Positions 47,833-57,800 of a stretch of DNA of 64,000 bases are shown in pieces. The notes under the pieces are model-generated. The model saw nothing but the letters and a program-made list of their open reading frames with translations. It searched no databases and was not told the DNA's origin. Position 1 is the first letter of the stretch. Each line of letters begins with the position of its first letter. The position numbers and the translations under genes were made by a program. Source of the stretch: Botrytis cinerea B05.10 (Eukaryota > Ascomycota > Leotiomycetes > Helotiales > Sclerotiniaceae); NCBI RefSeq assembly GCF_000143535.2, contig NC_037323.1, positions 496,001-560,000 on the forward strand. Direction: 5' to 3'.

Positions 47833-48619
47833 TTATAAGTCAGCCACCCTACTTTCTGACCACTCCTGTTTTGAGCTACCCTTTTATATCAAAATCGCTT
47901 TTTTGATCTATTAATATCTCTATCAAAACATAATGTAATTTAAAAAGATTTTATATATATGTACAATTTAGATCCTTTTAGACTCAATTACAAGTTTTCA
48001 GAATTTTAGAACTTTTCTGGATTGAGAGTTGAAGGTTCAGAATATCGATTTTTAAATTTGTATGTAAATCATACACAAAATCAAAATTCCAATTAAAACT
48101 CTTATAACTTTTCAAAAAAAAATTCTAAAAATAAATAAAACAAATTCAGAAACATATTAAAATTTTTATTAAAAGAATATATATAGGGATACTTTCGAAA
48201 TTATAGGGATTAATAATCCCTATAAAAGATTTATATTTATAACTGTTAATTTTTTGTACGTTTTTTTTTTTAAATTTTTTATATAGATATAAGTTTAAAA
48301 CTATTAAAAAAAAAATAGCTTATTTTTCTTTATTTTTATTATAGTTTTATTAGAATTCTAATTGGAATTTTGAATTTGTATATGATTTAAATATAAATTC
48401 AAGAATCAATATTTTGAAGTTTCAATTTTCTATTTAAAAAATTCTAAAATTCTAAAAATCTAATATATTACTAATACTGATATATAGATTCATTATGTCA
48501 AATTTTATATAATAATATTATCTTTTGAATGAGATATTGATAAGCTAAAAAAGCGATTTTTGATATAAAAGGGTGGCCTAAAACAGGGGTGGCTAGAAAG
48601 TAGGGTGGTTGACTTATCA
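47833..48619. mobile_element. 787-bp fold-back (inverted-repeat) element
   Basis: The two ends are near-perfect inverted repeats: TTATAAGTCAGCCACCCT at the left and, reverse-complemented, TGATAAGTCAACCACCCT at the right. Similarity continues for roughly 100 bp (CTTTTATATCAAAATCGCTTTTTT). It resumes further in (CAAAATTCCAATT at about 48079-48095 pairs with AATTGGAATTTTG at about 48358-48374) up to a central palindrome ATAGGGATTAATAATCCCTAT at about 48203-48223. The whole element can thus fold into one hairpin with arms of about 390 bp. Differences between arms are mostly transitions, suggesting RIP-type decay. No transposase is present. This fits a MITE or fold-back transposon. No clear target-site duplication could be fixed. 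Confidence 0.8.
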
Positions 48620-49076
48620 CTTGATAAGTTATAGAAGAATGTGAATTGTGATTTGAAATCCATGATTGCAATCCAAGAAAGTTATAAGGACGATGTATTA
48701 CTGAATGAAATATTAATCCCTATCCATTTATTTTTCTATCAATTGTTCTTTTGACATTGGTTTGAAACGCAGTTTTGAAGGAGTGAGAAGGAAATCTCAG
48801 ATCGTCTCATTTCCCTGGGAAAGACATTAATCGGTAAAGGATTCGCTATTATGCCTGGAACAAACAATCTCTTATATGCTGCTAGTGTTTTCATTGTTCT
48901 TGTTCCTTTTACCCGCGAAGAAAATATATCGGGACACTGTTGAAGAGTTCTTGGTATATCAAGAATTCTAAGCCAAACCCTACGATCTTGAACGCTCTGA
49001 CTTTGGTTCTGACCTAAGCTTTACAATCAAGAATTTCATGGATAGAATATCATTATCTTCTGATTTATTATCTTGC
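48620..49076. other. AT-rich intergenic stretch
   Basis: About 450 bp between the fold-back element and the ankyrin relic. No gene or RNA seen. Confidence 0.5.
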
Positions 49077-51142
49077 CTAGAATCCGCTTTTGCCTTTATT
49101 CTTTAGAATATCTATAATATTTATATATCCAAATGCTTCTGCTCTTAATATTGGTATTTGATCCTCCATATTTTGCGCAGATATATCAATCCCTTCAACT
49201 TCGATGATCATGTGTACAATATCCTTGAGACCTAATGCTGCCGTCCACGAGAGCGGAGTACGTTCATTTTTGTCCTTTCGATTTGTATCTATTTTTCCTG
49301 GGGGTAAGAGCATTTGAACGGTCCTTGTATCGATCTTTTCCAGCGCCTATGCTAGTGATGTCCACCCACCAAAATCTTCTGCATCAGTTTCAATACTGTT
49401 ACATTTGATGAGGTAATCTACGACCTCATAATGCCCACCACCTGCAGCCCATAATATCACATTTCTCTGATCTTTATCCTTACCAGGGGCATTTGGTTTT
49501 ACGTTTTTGGACAACAACTTAATCACCTCTAAATGTCCAACAGCAGCAGTCCAAGTCAAGGCATCTCGTCCAGAGAGATCTTGGTTCTGACTATTCAGTC
49601 GATCTATGGTCAATAATTGTTTAACAATTTGGGTTTCATTATTTTCAACAGCCCAAGAGAGTAAATTCCGTTCTCTTTTATCAACATAATTAATGTTTAT
49701 ATCAGTATTTTGTGAGAGTATTTGTACGATATATAAATATTTGCTGCCAACGGTTTAAAAGAATGGTATCCATTTGTTCATATTCTGAACGTTCAATTCT
49801 ATGCGAGGATCTTTAAGTAATATTTTTAAGATATTAATATAACTATTGCTAGCTGTAAGTGATAATGAATCTCGGTTTTTAATATCTTGTACATTTAGAT
49901 CTATTTTATTGAGATGTTTATGCTATTCCAAATCTGAGTTCTTAGAATATCAATAATCTCAAAGTTACCATTCCTAGATGCCCAACACATAGCCGTCTCT
50001 GTGGCAGTTTGATCATACTTATAACCTCTTGTTAATAACGCACCTAGTATTTCGACGTGATCAAAATAGCATGTAGCAATTAATATATCAAAGTTAAAAG
50101 GGTATAAGCACTTTAATTCTATAAAGAATCAAAAGTAACGAAACCAATTTTTGGAACCAATCTGACTTATGTTCAATAAACTGAAGGCAGACTTGAAAGC
50201 ATTTATTTTTGTTAATCCTAATCTCGAATAATACTCTGACCAATATCGAACAGAGTAATCGAAAATAGTATGAGCAAAAGCGATATCTTAGTATGTGTGA
50301 TAACTTATATCTTCGATTTCCTAAATAGTAATATCTTCCTCAAGTTCGAATGCGTTCCAGACAATATTCTTATCATTTGGTTGTGTATTCCAAAGCGAGT
50401 CGATATTAGTTGAATACGCGAACTTATTGACTGCAAAATCCTCCAATAGAATATAAAACATCATTGCCTTAGTCAACAAGAAGTTTGCTTTTTCGATTTC
50501 AATGCCGAACACTTGAGATAAAGGATTATCCTTCCAAGTTCAAAGGTCTTGCAGGAATCCCTTGGCAGATTGGTGCACAAGGGATAGTTTGTTATCAGAT
50601 ATTCGTACCAATGGACCTAATATATCCTAAATAGTTTCGCTAATATTAAACTAGTAATCCTTCTTGACTTATTTTATACTTCGATAGTATAACTGAATAG
50701 CCAATAAGATTCAAAGTTCGTCTAGCGAAAGTAAGCGTATACTATCAACAATAAAATGAAATAGTTTATTTGTTATGGTCTAATAATTTGAGGCAATACT
50801 GAGTAGAAAGCGCTTGTAAGTAATTGTTAGTCCCTTTAGAAGTTTATCTATGATTCGCCGAAAGTCATTTGGAGAGGCAATGTATATTCTCTCTAGAATG
50901 TGGTTAATTACAGTCACCCAAAGAAACTTTTGATCGGCTCATAAATACAAAGCATGTTCTAGAAATTCCCTTATATCAGGAAGGCACTGCATCCTTCTTA
51001 CTATAGCATCAATTCTTGTGCGTATGACTAAATGAAGATCGCTTTCGTTATTCGAGATAAGGTTTTCAATTGATAGAGTATGCTTGGTGCGTTCGCGCGT
51101 CAGTACATATCTATAACGTCTTTTTGGGACAAAACGTGACAA
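49077..51142 (-). pseudogene. decayed NACHT-ankyrin STAND gene
   Basis: On the minus strand the upstream part resembles the region just after a fungal NACHT ATPase. It runs LSIENLISNNESDLHLVIRTRID (51080-51010), then FLWVTVINHILERIYIASPNDFRRIIDKL and a TYKRFLLSIASNY stop (about 50930-50775). Further down, partial frames lead into ankyrin repeats (49613-49077): DALTWTAAVGHLEVIKLL, VILWAAGGGHYEVVDYLI, TPLSWTAALGLKDIVHMII. Stops and frame breaks interrupt it throughout, and the block is strongly AT-biased. Several conserved positions appear changed by C-to-T/G-to-A. I see no intact P-loop, so the N-terminal half is lost or unrecognisable. It is a RIP-type relic of a NACHT-ANK protein, not an active gene. 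Confidence 0.72.
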
Positions 51143-51352
51143 AAACCAGCTTTTTAATAATATTGCTAGTTTTTTTAATATAAATTGTTAATTTTAAATA
51201 TAGATTATTAATTTCAATTATATGATTGTACGATTGAACAATTGAAATGAGTAATCTATATCTAAATTAGCGATTTATATTAAAAAACTAGCAATCTATA
51301 TTAGAAAGCTGGTTTTTATTACTTTTTATCCCAAAAAGACACTATACATATC
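51104..51352. repeat. 249-bp inverted repeat (hairpin element)
   Basis: The left end ATATCTATAACGTCTTTTTGGGA pairs with the right end, which reverse-complemented reads ATATGTATAGTGTCTTTTTGGGA. Pairing continues inward (AAAAACCAGCTTT, TTGCTAGTTTTTT, then ATTTCAATT) to a centre at about 51230. The arms are about 120 bp with mainly transition mismatches. No coding capacity. It overlaps the 5' edge of the NACHT-ankyrin relic. Confidence 0.8.
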
Positions 51353-51394
51353 GACACCACAATAGAGGTCGGCTAGTCATTAGAAGCTTTAACC

Positions 51395-51647
51395 GATACC
51401 GTATTCATTCGAAAAATTCACTCAAAGCTATCAAGGATTATTACTTAAGATTGTTTTAAAGCCAATTGGCTTCCCTTTAAATATTTCAAAATAAAAGCAT
51501 TTAACAGCAATATAAGGTATTCGATGAATAATTCATTGATATAACGAATCAAATAGCTCTGGCGTTTCCCACAACCCTAACCCACGATGAGCTTCAATAA
51601 TCAGTCCTTGCTAGCTTTGGGCGAATTTTTCGAATGAATACGGTATC
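51395..51647. mobile_element. 253-bp MITE-like element with 43-bp terminal inverted repeats
   Basis: The left end reads GATACCGTATTCATTCGAAA and continues AATTCACTCAAAGCTATCAAGGA. The right end, reverse-complemented, is GATACCGTATTCATTCGAAA then AATTCGCCCAAAGCTAGCAAGGA. The arms differ at about three positions, mostly transitions. The internal 170 bp has no coding capacity. This is typical of a non-autonomous DNA transposon. The flanks show no obvious duplication. Confidence 0.82.
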
Positions 51648-52225
51648 CTTACATCGTGCACGTTCTCCTCATACTTCGCATATTTTGAACTTATCTTGGC
51701 CACATATTTATTCTTTTTATCAGACTTTATTGTTATCACTGGTTAGTGGTTACGGCTGTCATTTTTATTTGTATGTTCCCTTGTCAATTAAAGGTTAAGG
51801 GTCGACATATGGTCTATCAAAATACAACAACGAGATCAACGATTTACTTATTTATTTATGCTTTAGGATGACTTGTGTGAAATAAACGATACAGGAACTG
51901 GACTGAAGAGTTCCGGCCGCTTAGCACAAGAATTCCCTGAATCCTCAGATGCAAAATGTTTTAATAATCCTTTTGATTTTCAATTGATTTAGACATTCTA
52001 GCATAGAATCAAAGGTAAAGGCTTAAAACACAATATTTGGTAGATTAATATGACTGAAAATAATAGAATTTTATAGTAAATACTTGTAACAGCACTCTTT
52101 TATGTTGCATGAGCTAAACTTCTTTGTGATGGTGTAGTTGGTGTCAGAGTGGCTCGGATCTTTCGGGGGTCACATGACTCTCCTTAGCTAGCTACCCAAA
52201 GAAGAAGAAGAAGAAGCATTCGAGA

Positions 52226-52256
<31 letters not shown>

Positions 52257-52642
52257 TCCTTCATATTTACGTTGATTGAAGCTTTGCCCTGGTTTACCGT
52301 GCACTCTTATATCTAGTTGTAAAAACACATCTAGTTGTAAAAACGTATCCTTGATTTATCGAATTATATTAGGATTAAACCTCTCTTTTGTTTTCTTTAA
52401 ATCAAGTTGGTAAATTTACAAAATTTATTAATAATAGATTCATTTATTTATGATGGCGGTTGAATTGCCGAGTTGGCGTCGGCTAAATCGCAGGGTTTCA
52501 ATCTAGTTGCGGAGCCGGTTGTATGTTTATATGTGCATCAAGTCTCCAAGTTATAGGAAATAATACCTACTGTTACTATACATCGGCACTCACTAAACAA
52601 TTAATCAACAGTTTGTGTCCCTTCTCCACTCGCCCCCCTCGG
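51648..52642. other. intergenic transition from AT-rich to GC-rich DNA
   Basis: About 1 kb without a gene. It includes an inverted microsatellite: AAGAAG units (52198-52216) followed after a 9-bp spacer by CTTCTT units (52226-52259), able to form a hairpin. A direct repeat ATCTAGTTGTAAAAAC occurs twice (about 52311-52345). Composition rises sharply in GC at about 52600. Confidence 0.6.
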
Positions 52643-53455
52643 CTACTCGTAGACGCTGTACAGCCAGACGGAGAGCGCAGCGCCGGCTCCTCCAAGAAGG
52701 TAAGGCAGCATGTTGCGACCGGCCTGGAACACAATCCTTCCGAACTCACTCATCTTTCGGCGCTGCATCTCGCCACTGTCATTGACACGGGGGAATGGCG
52801 CATCTGGGATGGGCTTATCGAGGAAGCGGCACAGTGGCTCCCAGCCCTGGCTTAAACTATACTCGAGCCTCCGCTCCGCGGGCACCGTCTGGCGGATGCG
52901 GCTGTAGTATGCGTCGTAGAAGGCTTTCGCCTTCTCGGTGGTAATGTCGCGGTACGACTGCGTGCCGAAGGCGCCGTTGACCATCTTTGAGACGGCGTCG
53001 AACACGCGCGTCCCGGCTGCCCGATAGAGGGCGTGGACCAGGGCCAAGGCGAGTGGGTTGCCCGGGATGTCCTTTGATAGAACGGCGCTCGCGAAGCTGG
53101 CCCACCAGGCGTCAAAATCCCGCTGCACTACCACCACCTTGGCCTCGGGATACGCGCGGATCATCTCCTCGGCGAAGAGCGAGGCCAGGTCGGTGACGAC
53201 GTCGTAGCTGGGGAACAGCCGGTCCCAGTCGGCGCTGGTGAAGGGTGGGGGCACGGGCTTCCGCGCGCCGGGCACGCTCGGCCACGTGGCCTCGGCCGCG
53301 AGCTCTAGCCCCGCATAGTCATCCCACGAGTCCATCTCGAAGCCGTGATGCGCGCGCAGGCCGAGCATCTCGTAGGCGCGCTTCATTGACAGTGTACCGG
53401 TGCGCATGAGGCCCGCATGGATCACAGACAGCGGCCCGTGTCGCTGTTCGGCCAT
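52643..53455 (-). CDS. sulfotransferase-family P-loop protein, membrane-anchored
   Basis: A single exon of 270 residues from ATG 53455. The N-terminus SVIHAGLMRTGTLSMKRAYEMLG is the PAPS 5'-phosphosulfate loop of the fungal sulfotransferase-like family (Sulfotransfer_4 type, GxxRTGT). VVVVQRDFDAWWASF (about 105-120) is the 3'-phosphate-binding segment with its conserved Arg. The C-terminus PYLLGGAGAALSVWLYSV is a hydrophobic tail anchor. Members are often annotated loosely, and the substrate is unknown; sulfation of a small molecule or lipid is possible. The gene is distinctly GC-rich (third positions mostly G/C), unlike the genes in the left half of the window. It sits between AT-rich relics and the flippase gene, read divergently from the latter. 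Confidence 0.88.
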   Translation of the reverse strand: MAEQRHGPLSVIHAGLMRTGTLSMKRAYEMLGLRAHHGFEMDSWDDYAGLELAAEATWPSVPGARKPVPPPFTSADWDRLFPSYDVVTDLASLFAEEMIRAYPEAKVVVVQRDFDAWWASFASAVLSKDIPGNPLALALVHALYRAAGTRVFDAVSKMVNGAFGTQSYRDITTEKAKAFYDAYYSRIRQTVPAERRLEYSLSQGWEPLCRFLDKPIPDAPFPRVNDSGEMQRRKMSEFGRIVFQAGRNMLPYLLGGAGAALSVWLYSVYE

Positions 53456-54828
53456 TTTGCGCTTTTATGCTTTGTGTCTTGTAGTATGCTGGAACTAGTA
53501 AAATTTCTACTCTCGGCGGACGGTGCTTAGGTAGGGCGGCAGTATTCGGCAACATGAAGAGAAAGTTCTTATACTTATATGAGCAATCTTCCTGGCATAC
53601 TGCCGATTACATTATTTAGACCAGGTAGGCACCTATACGGTTGGAGGGCAGGAAGCATGTCAGCTGGTAATCTACTAGATACGGAATATTCGCGTGGGTG
53701 GATCGCGCTTTTAGCTAATTAAATACCTTATTCTTGTAACTTGCCCCATAGTAAGCAGCATAACAGTGGGTAACTGCTTAGCTATAATCCTCCAGGATCC
53801 TATTATATCCCTTGTATGGGCCTATGCCCAGCCGTAACACTCAGCTTTAGTCAGCCTTCTTTGCTTGGCATAGAAGATCTCTAGGTTGTTGAATGTAGAG
53901 AGCGTCGACATATGCTCCGGACCCGAGACTTTCTCTTTGCTTTGCAGCGGTGCCAAAAAGCTACCATGGCAGTGGCGGTACCGTACAGATTATAATACTG
54001 GGCCGGAGTTTGTACCATTATCGGTATGGTACCACTGTCAATACAGTTCCGTAAAAATTCAGGCACACGGAGATCTACGGCCGCGCATCGGCCGTAAATC
54101 TCCGACTCGGGAGTAGTCACTGACCTAACGCTAGTAGTCACGGGGGCGCTAGCACCCCCACAGGGATATATAAGGAATCCTTCGGATCTTACTCTTTCAT
54201 CAAATTAACCAATACAATGCTACCTTCCTATACTACTGCGATGTGCAGGCCTTTGGGGTTGCTAACCAGAAGCTGCAAAACATGTCAATTTGGCCTCTGC
54301 TTTGATTCGACTTCCATTTGAATAAGTACAATCTTAATCTGGCTTCTTCTTACTTTGACTTCCTCGATTTGACTTCTCTTGATTTGGCTCGAAGACACCT
54401 CTCCAAAAACACGTACTGAGCCAGTGACCCCCTGGCTGGTCGCGCATATTTATATGCGGCTTCTCAGGAGGTCTTACCTGTCTGGCCCTGGTGGCTCACT
54501 GTGAATTTACAACCCCGGCCCATCCGAGTATTCAGTGTCAGCCAAAACTTCCGCCTTCCTGTGTCCCCCCCTCCCTTCTGCCATCTACCCAGAAAAGTGA
54601 AATCGCTCTCAGCTGCCGCCATGATACTTATTCGACTTCGTCGTACCGCCATTTTAAGTCTGCACTTATCCACCGGCTTTCATCTACTCCAATTGACACG
54701 AACCGCAGTTCAATCTGGATAGTTTGTACTACAAATTACTGAGTGGGTGGAGGTCGCGATTGGGCCAGCGAAGATCAATCTGGCGGACCTCTCGGGTTGA
54801 CCGTGTTCTGCCCGCAACCTCACATACC
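53456..54828. other. intergenic region between divergent genes
   Basis: About 1.4 kb holding the promoters of the sulfotransferase-like gene (minus) and the flippase (plus). A strong hairpin lies at 54068-54104 and a TATATAAGG-like box at about 54166. A direct repeat TAGTCAC occurs at about 54113 and 54134. No gene is supportable; an antisense frame at 53881-54141 follows the hairpin and shows no domain. Confidence 0.55.
54068..54104. repeat. perfect-type hairpin with 16-bp GC-rich arms
   Basis: CGGAGATCTACGGCCG, a 5-base CGCAT loop, and CGGCCGTAAATCTCCG form a stem with a single mismatch. It could be a transposon end remnant or a regulatory palindrome. It is much stronger than chance in this composition. 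Confidence 0.85.
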
Positions 54829-57800
54829 ATGGCAACGCTTACAAACGAGGGCGACCAGAGCGACGGCAGCCACGGAAACAAGCCTATCAACAAGACGAAA
54901 CGGTCAAGATGGGCAACGCGCAAGCTGACGGTCAAGAGCAGCCAGGCCAAGCGGCTGTCGCTCCTGAGCCGCACGGACAACAAAAGACACTCTAACGAGA
55001 ACAAGAAGGCGTCCGGAGGCTCCGAGTCACTACAACAGCCAAATCAAGGCGATGGCGGCCCAGAAGAAGAGGAGACCGAAGATTCCAAGCCCGGTCCCAG
55101 GACTCTATATTTCAACCTGCCGCTCCCTGACGACTTGAAGGACGAGGATGGTGAACCGGCGCAAACATACGCGCGAAACAAGATACGCACAGCGAAATAT
55201 ACGCCGCTGTCCTTTATACCCAAGAATCTGTACTTCCAATTCCACAACATAGCCAATATCTTCTTCCTGTTCATCACTGTACTTGCTGTAAGTTCGTTCT
55301 GACGTGAATGGGCCTCCCCATAAACAACGAGAAGCTGACAGCCTTGGATTAGTTCTTCTCTATATTTGGCGTTAACAATCCCGGCCTCAACTCTGCTCCT
55401 TTGATATTCATCATTGCAATCACAGCAGTCAGAGATGCTATTGAGGATCGGCGGCGGACCATCTCGGATAAACAGCTCAACAACTCCCCAGTACATCGGC
55501 TGTGCGGCTGGGATAATGTCAATGTGAAGGAAGACAACGTATCGAGTTGGAGAAAGACGAAGAAAGCTACCTCAAGATTTGTAGACATCATTTGGCATTC
55601 CATCGAGAGCTTATGGAAGAGGAAAAACCAGGCGATGAGGGCTAGCGGCATCGGGCATGATGGTCCCCGCGCGTCGATCGAGACGACAAGGACCCGTCCG
55701 GAATCCATCATATCCCCCTACACGGAGAGACTTTCGTTTGTTTCGACCCGTGAAGATATCCAGATGACGCCAGTTCCGTCTCCAGATCCTCGGCCGGACC
55801 AACTTCAGCCGCAGCCTCAGCTCCAGGACCCCCTGGAGCAGCCAACCTCGGCCTTGTCCGTCCAGCCCAGCAAGGTCAACATACGAACAGCCAAGACAGA
55901 CTTGATCAACTATGACATTCAAGCCCCAGGCAAAGCACGCTTCCATCGGAGTACGTGGAAAGAACTGCAAGTCGGTGACTTTGTGCGAATATATAACGAT
56001 GACGAGATCCCCGCCGATGTTATCATCCTGGCGAGCTCGGATCCTGAAGGCGTCTGCTACGTCGAGACCAAAAACCTGGATGGGGAGACCAACCTGAAGT
56101 ACCGGCAGGCTCTTCGCTGCGCGCGATCTCTCAAGCATGCGAAGGATTGTGAAAGAGCACAGTTCCGGATCGAAAGTGAAGCACCACAACCCAACCTCTA
56201 CAAGTATAATGCCGCCATCAAGTGGAATCAGAAGATTGCAGGTCAATCGCATGAGATTTCAGAACCTATCACGATCGATAACGTCCTCTTACGAGGCTGC
56301 AATCTGAGAAATACGGAATGGGCCCTCGGCATCGTCATATTCACTGGTCACGACACGAAAACCATGATGAACGCAGGGATAACCCCTAGTAAGCGGGCTC
56401 GCATCTCCAGGGAGCTAAACTTCAACATCATCTGTAACTTTGGCGTCTTGTTCATCATGTGCCTTATTGCCGGCATCGCTAACGGCGTCGCCTGGGGACA
56501 GAATGATGCATCACAGCATTATTTTGACTTCGGGTCTATTGGAGGATCACCAAGCATGAGTGGGTTTACCACGTTCTGGGCGTCCATTATCCTCTTCCAG
56601 AACTTGGTTCCATTATCGCTCTATATCTCGGTCGAGATCATGCGAACTCTTCAGGCCGTTTTCATCTACAGCGATAGAGAGATGTGGTATGATCCGATCG
56701 AACAGCCGTGCATACCGAAGTCATGGAATTTATCTGACGACTTGGGTCAAATTGAGTACATCTTTTCCGATAAGACAGGGACTCTGACCCAGAATGTCAT
56801 GGAGTTCAAGAAAGCGACTATAAACGGGCGGCCCTATGGCGAGGCGTACACCGAGGCCCAGGCTGGAATGCAGAAGCGACTGGGAATCGACATGGAAAAG
56901 GAAGGTGAATTGGTAAGAGCTGAGATCGCCGAAGCTAAAGTAAAGGTGCTCAAGAATCTTCGGGAGCTTTACGCCAACCCTTATCTGCATGACGAAGACC
57001 TAACCTTTATTGCCCCGGACTTCGTAGAGGACCTCTCTGGAAAGCACGGGCCTGAGCAGCAGCATGCTACCGAACGATTCATGCTGGCACTTGCGCTCTG
57101 CCACACAGTCATCGCTGAGGAGGTCCCAGGAGACGTGATGACATTCAAGGCACAGTCACCGGACGAGGCCGCACTCGTCGCAACAGCTCGTGACATGGGC
57201 TTTACGGTTCTCGGAAACACTAGTGAGGGCATAAATCTGAACGTCATGGGCGAAGAGAAGCACTACCCCATCTTGAACGTAGTCGAGTTCAATTCGTCCC
57301 GTAAGCGTATGAGTGCTATTGTCAGGATGCCAGACGGTAAGATTGTACTCTTCTGCAAGGGTGCAGACAGCGTCATCTACTCACGGCTGAGGCGGGGAGA
57401 GCAAGCTGAGCTGCGTAAGAGAACTGCTGAGCATCTCGAAATCTTTGCTAGAGAAGGTCTCCGGACCCTCTGTATTGCAGAGCGGGTATTGGACGAAGAA
57501 GAGTACTACGGCTGGCGTAAGATACACGATGCTGCCGCCACAGCACTTGAAGAGCGCGAGGAGAAAATGGAGCAGGCAGCCGACTTGATAGAACAAGAAA
57601 TGACACTATTGGGTGGAACAGCCATTGAGGACCGACTACAAGACGGAGTTCCGGATACTATCGCACTATTAGGCGACGCAGGCATCAAACTCTGGGTGTT
57701 AACCGGGGACAAAGTGGAGACGGCAATCAACATTGGATTTTCGTGTAACCTCCTGAACAACGACATGGAGCTTATTCGTCTTCGGGTCGAAGAGGATGAA

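Noticed and set aside
53881..54141. 86-codon minus-strand ORF between the sulfotransferase and flippase genes
   Set aside because: It runs through the GC hairpin and shows no domain or coding-like codon pattern.
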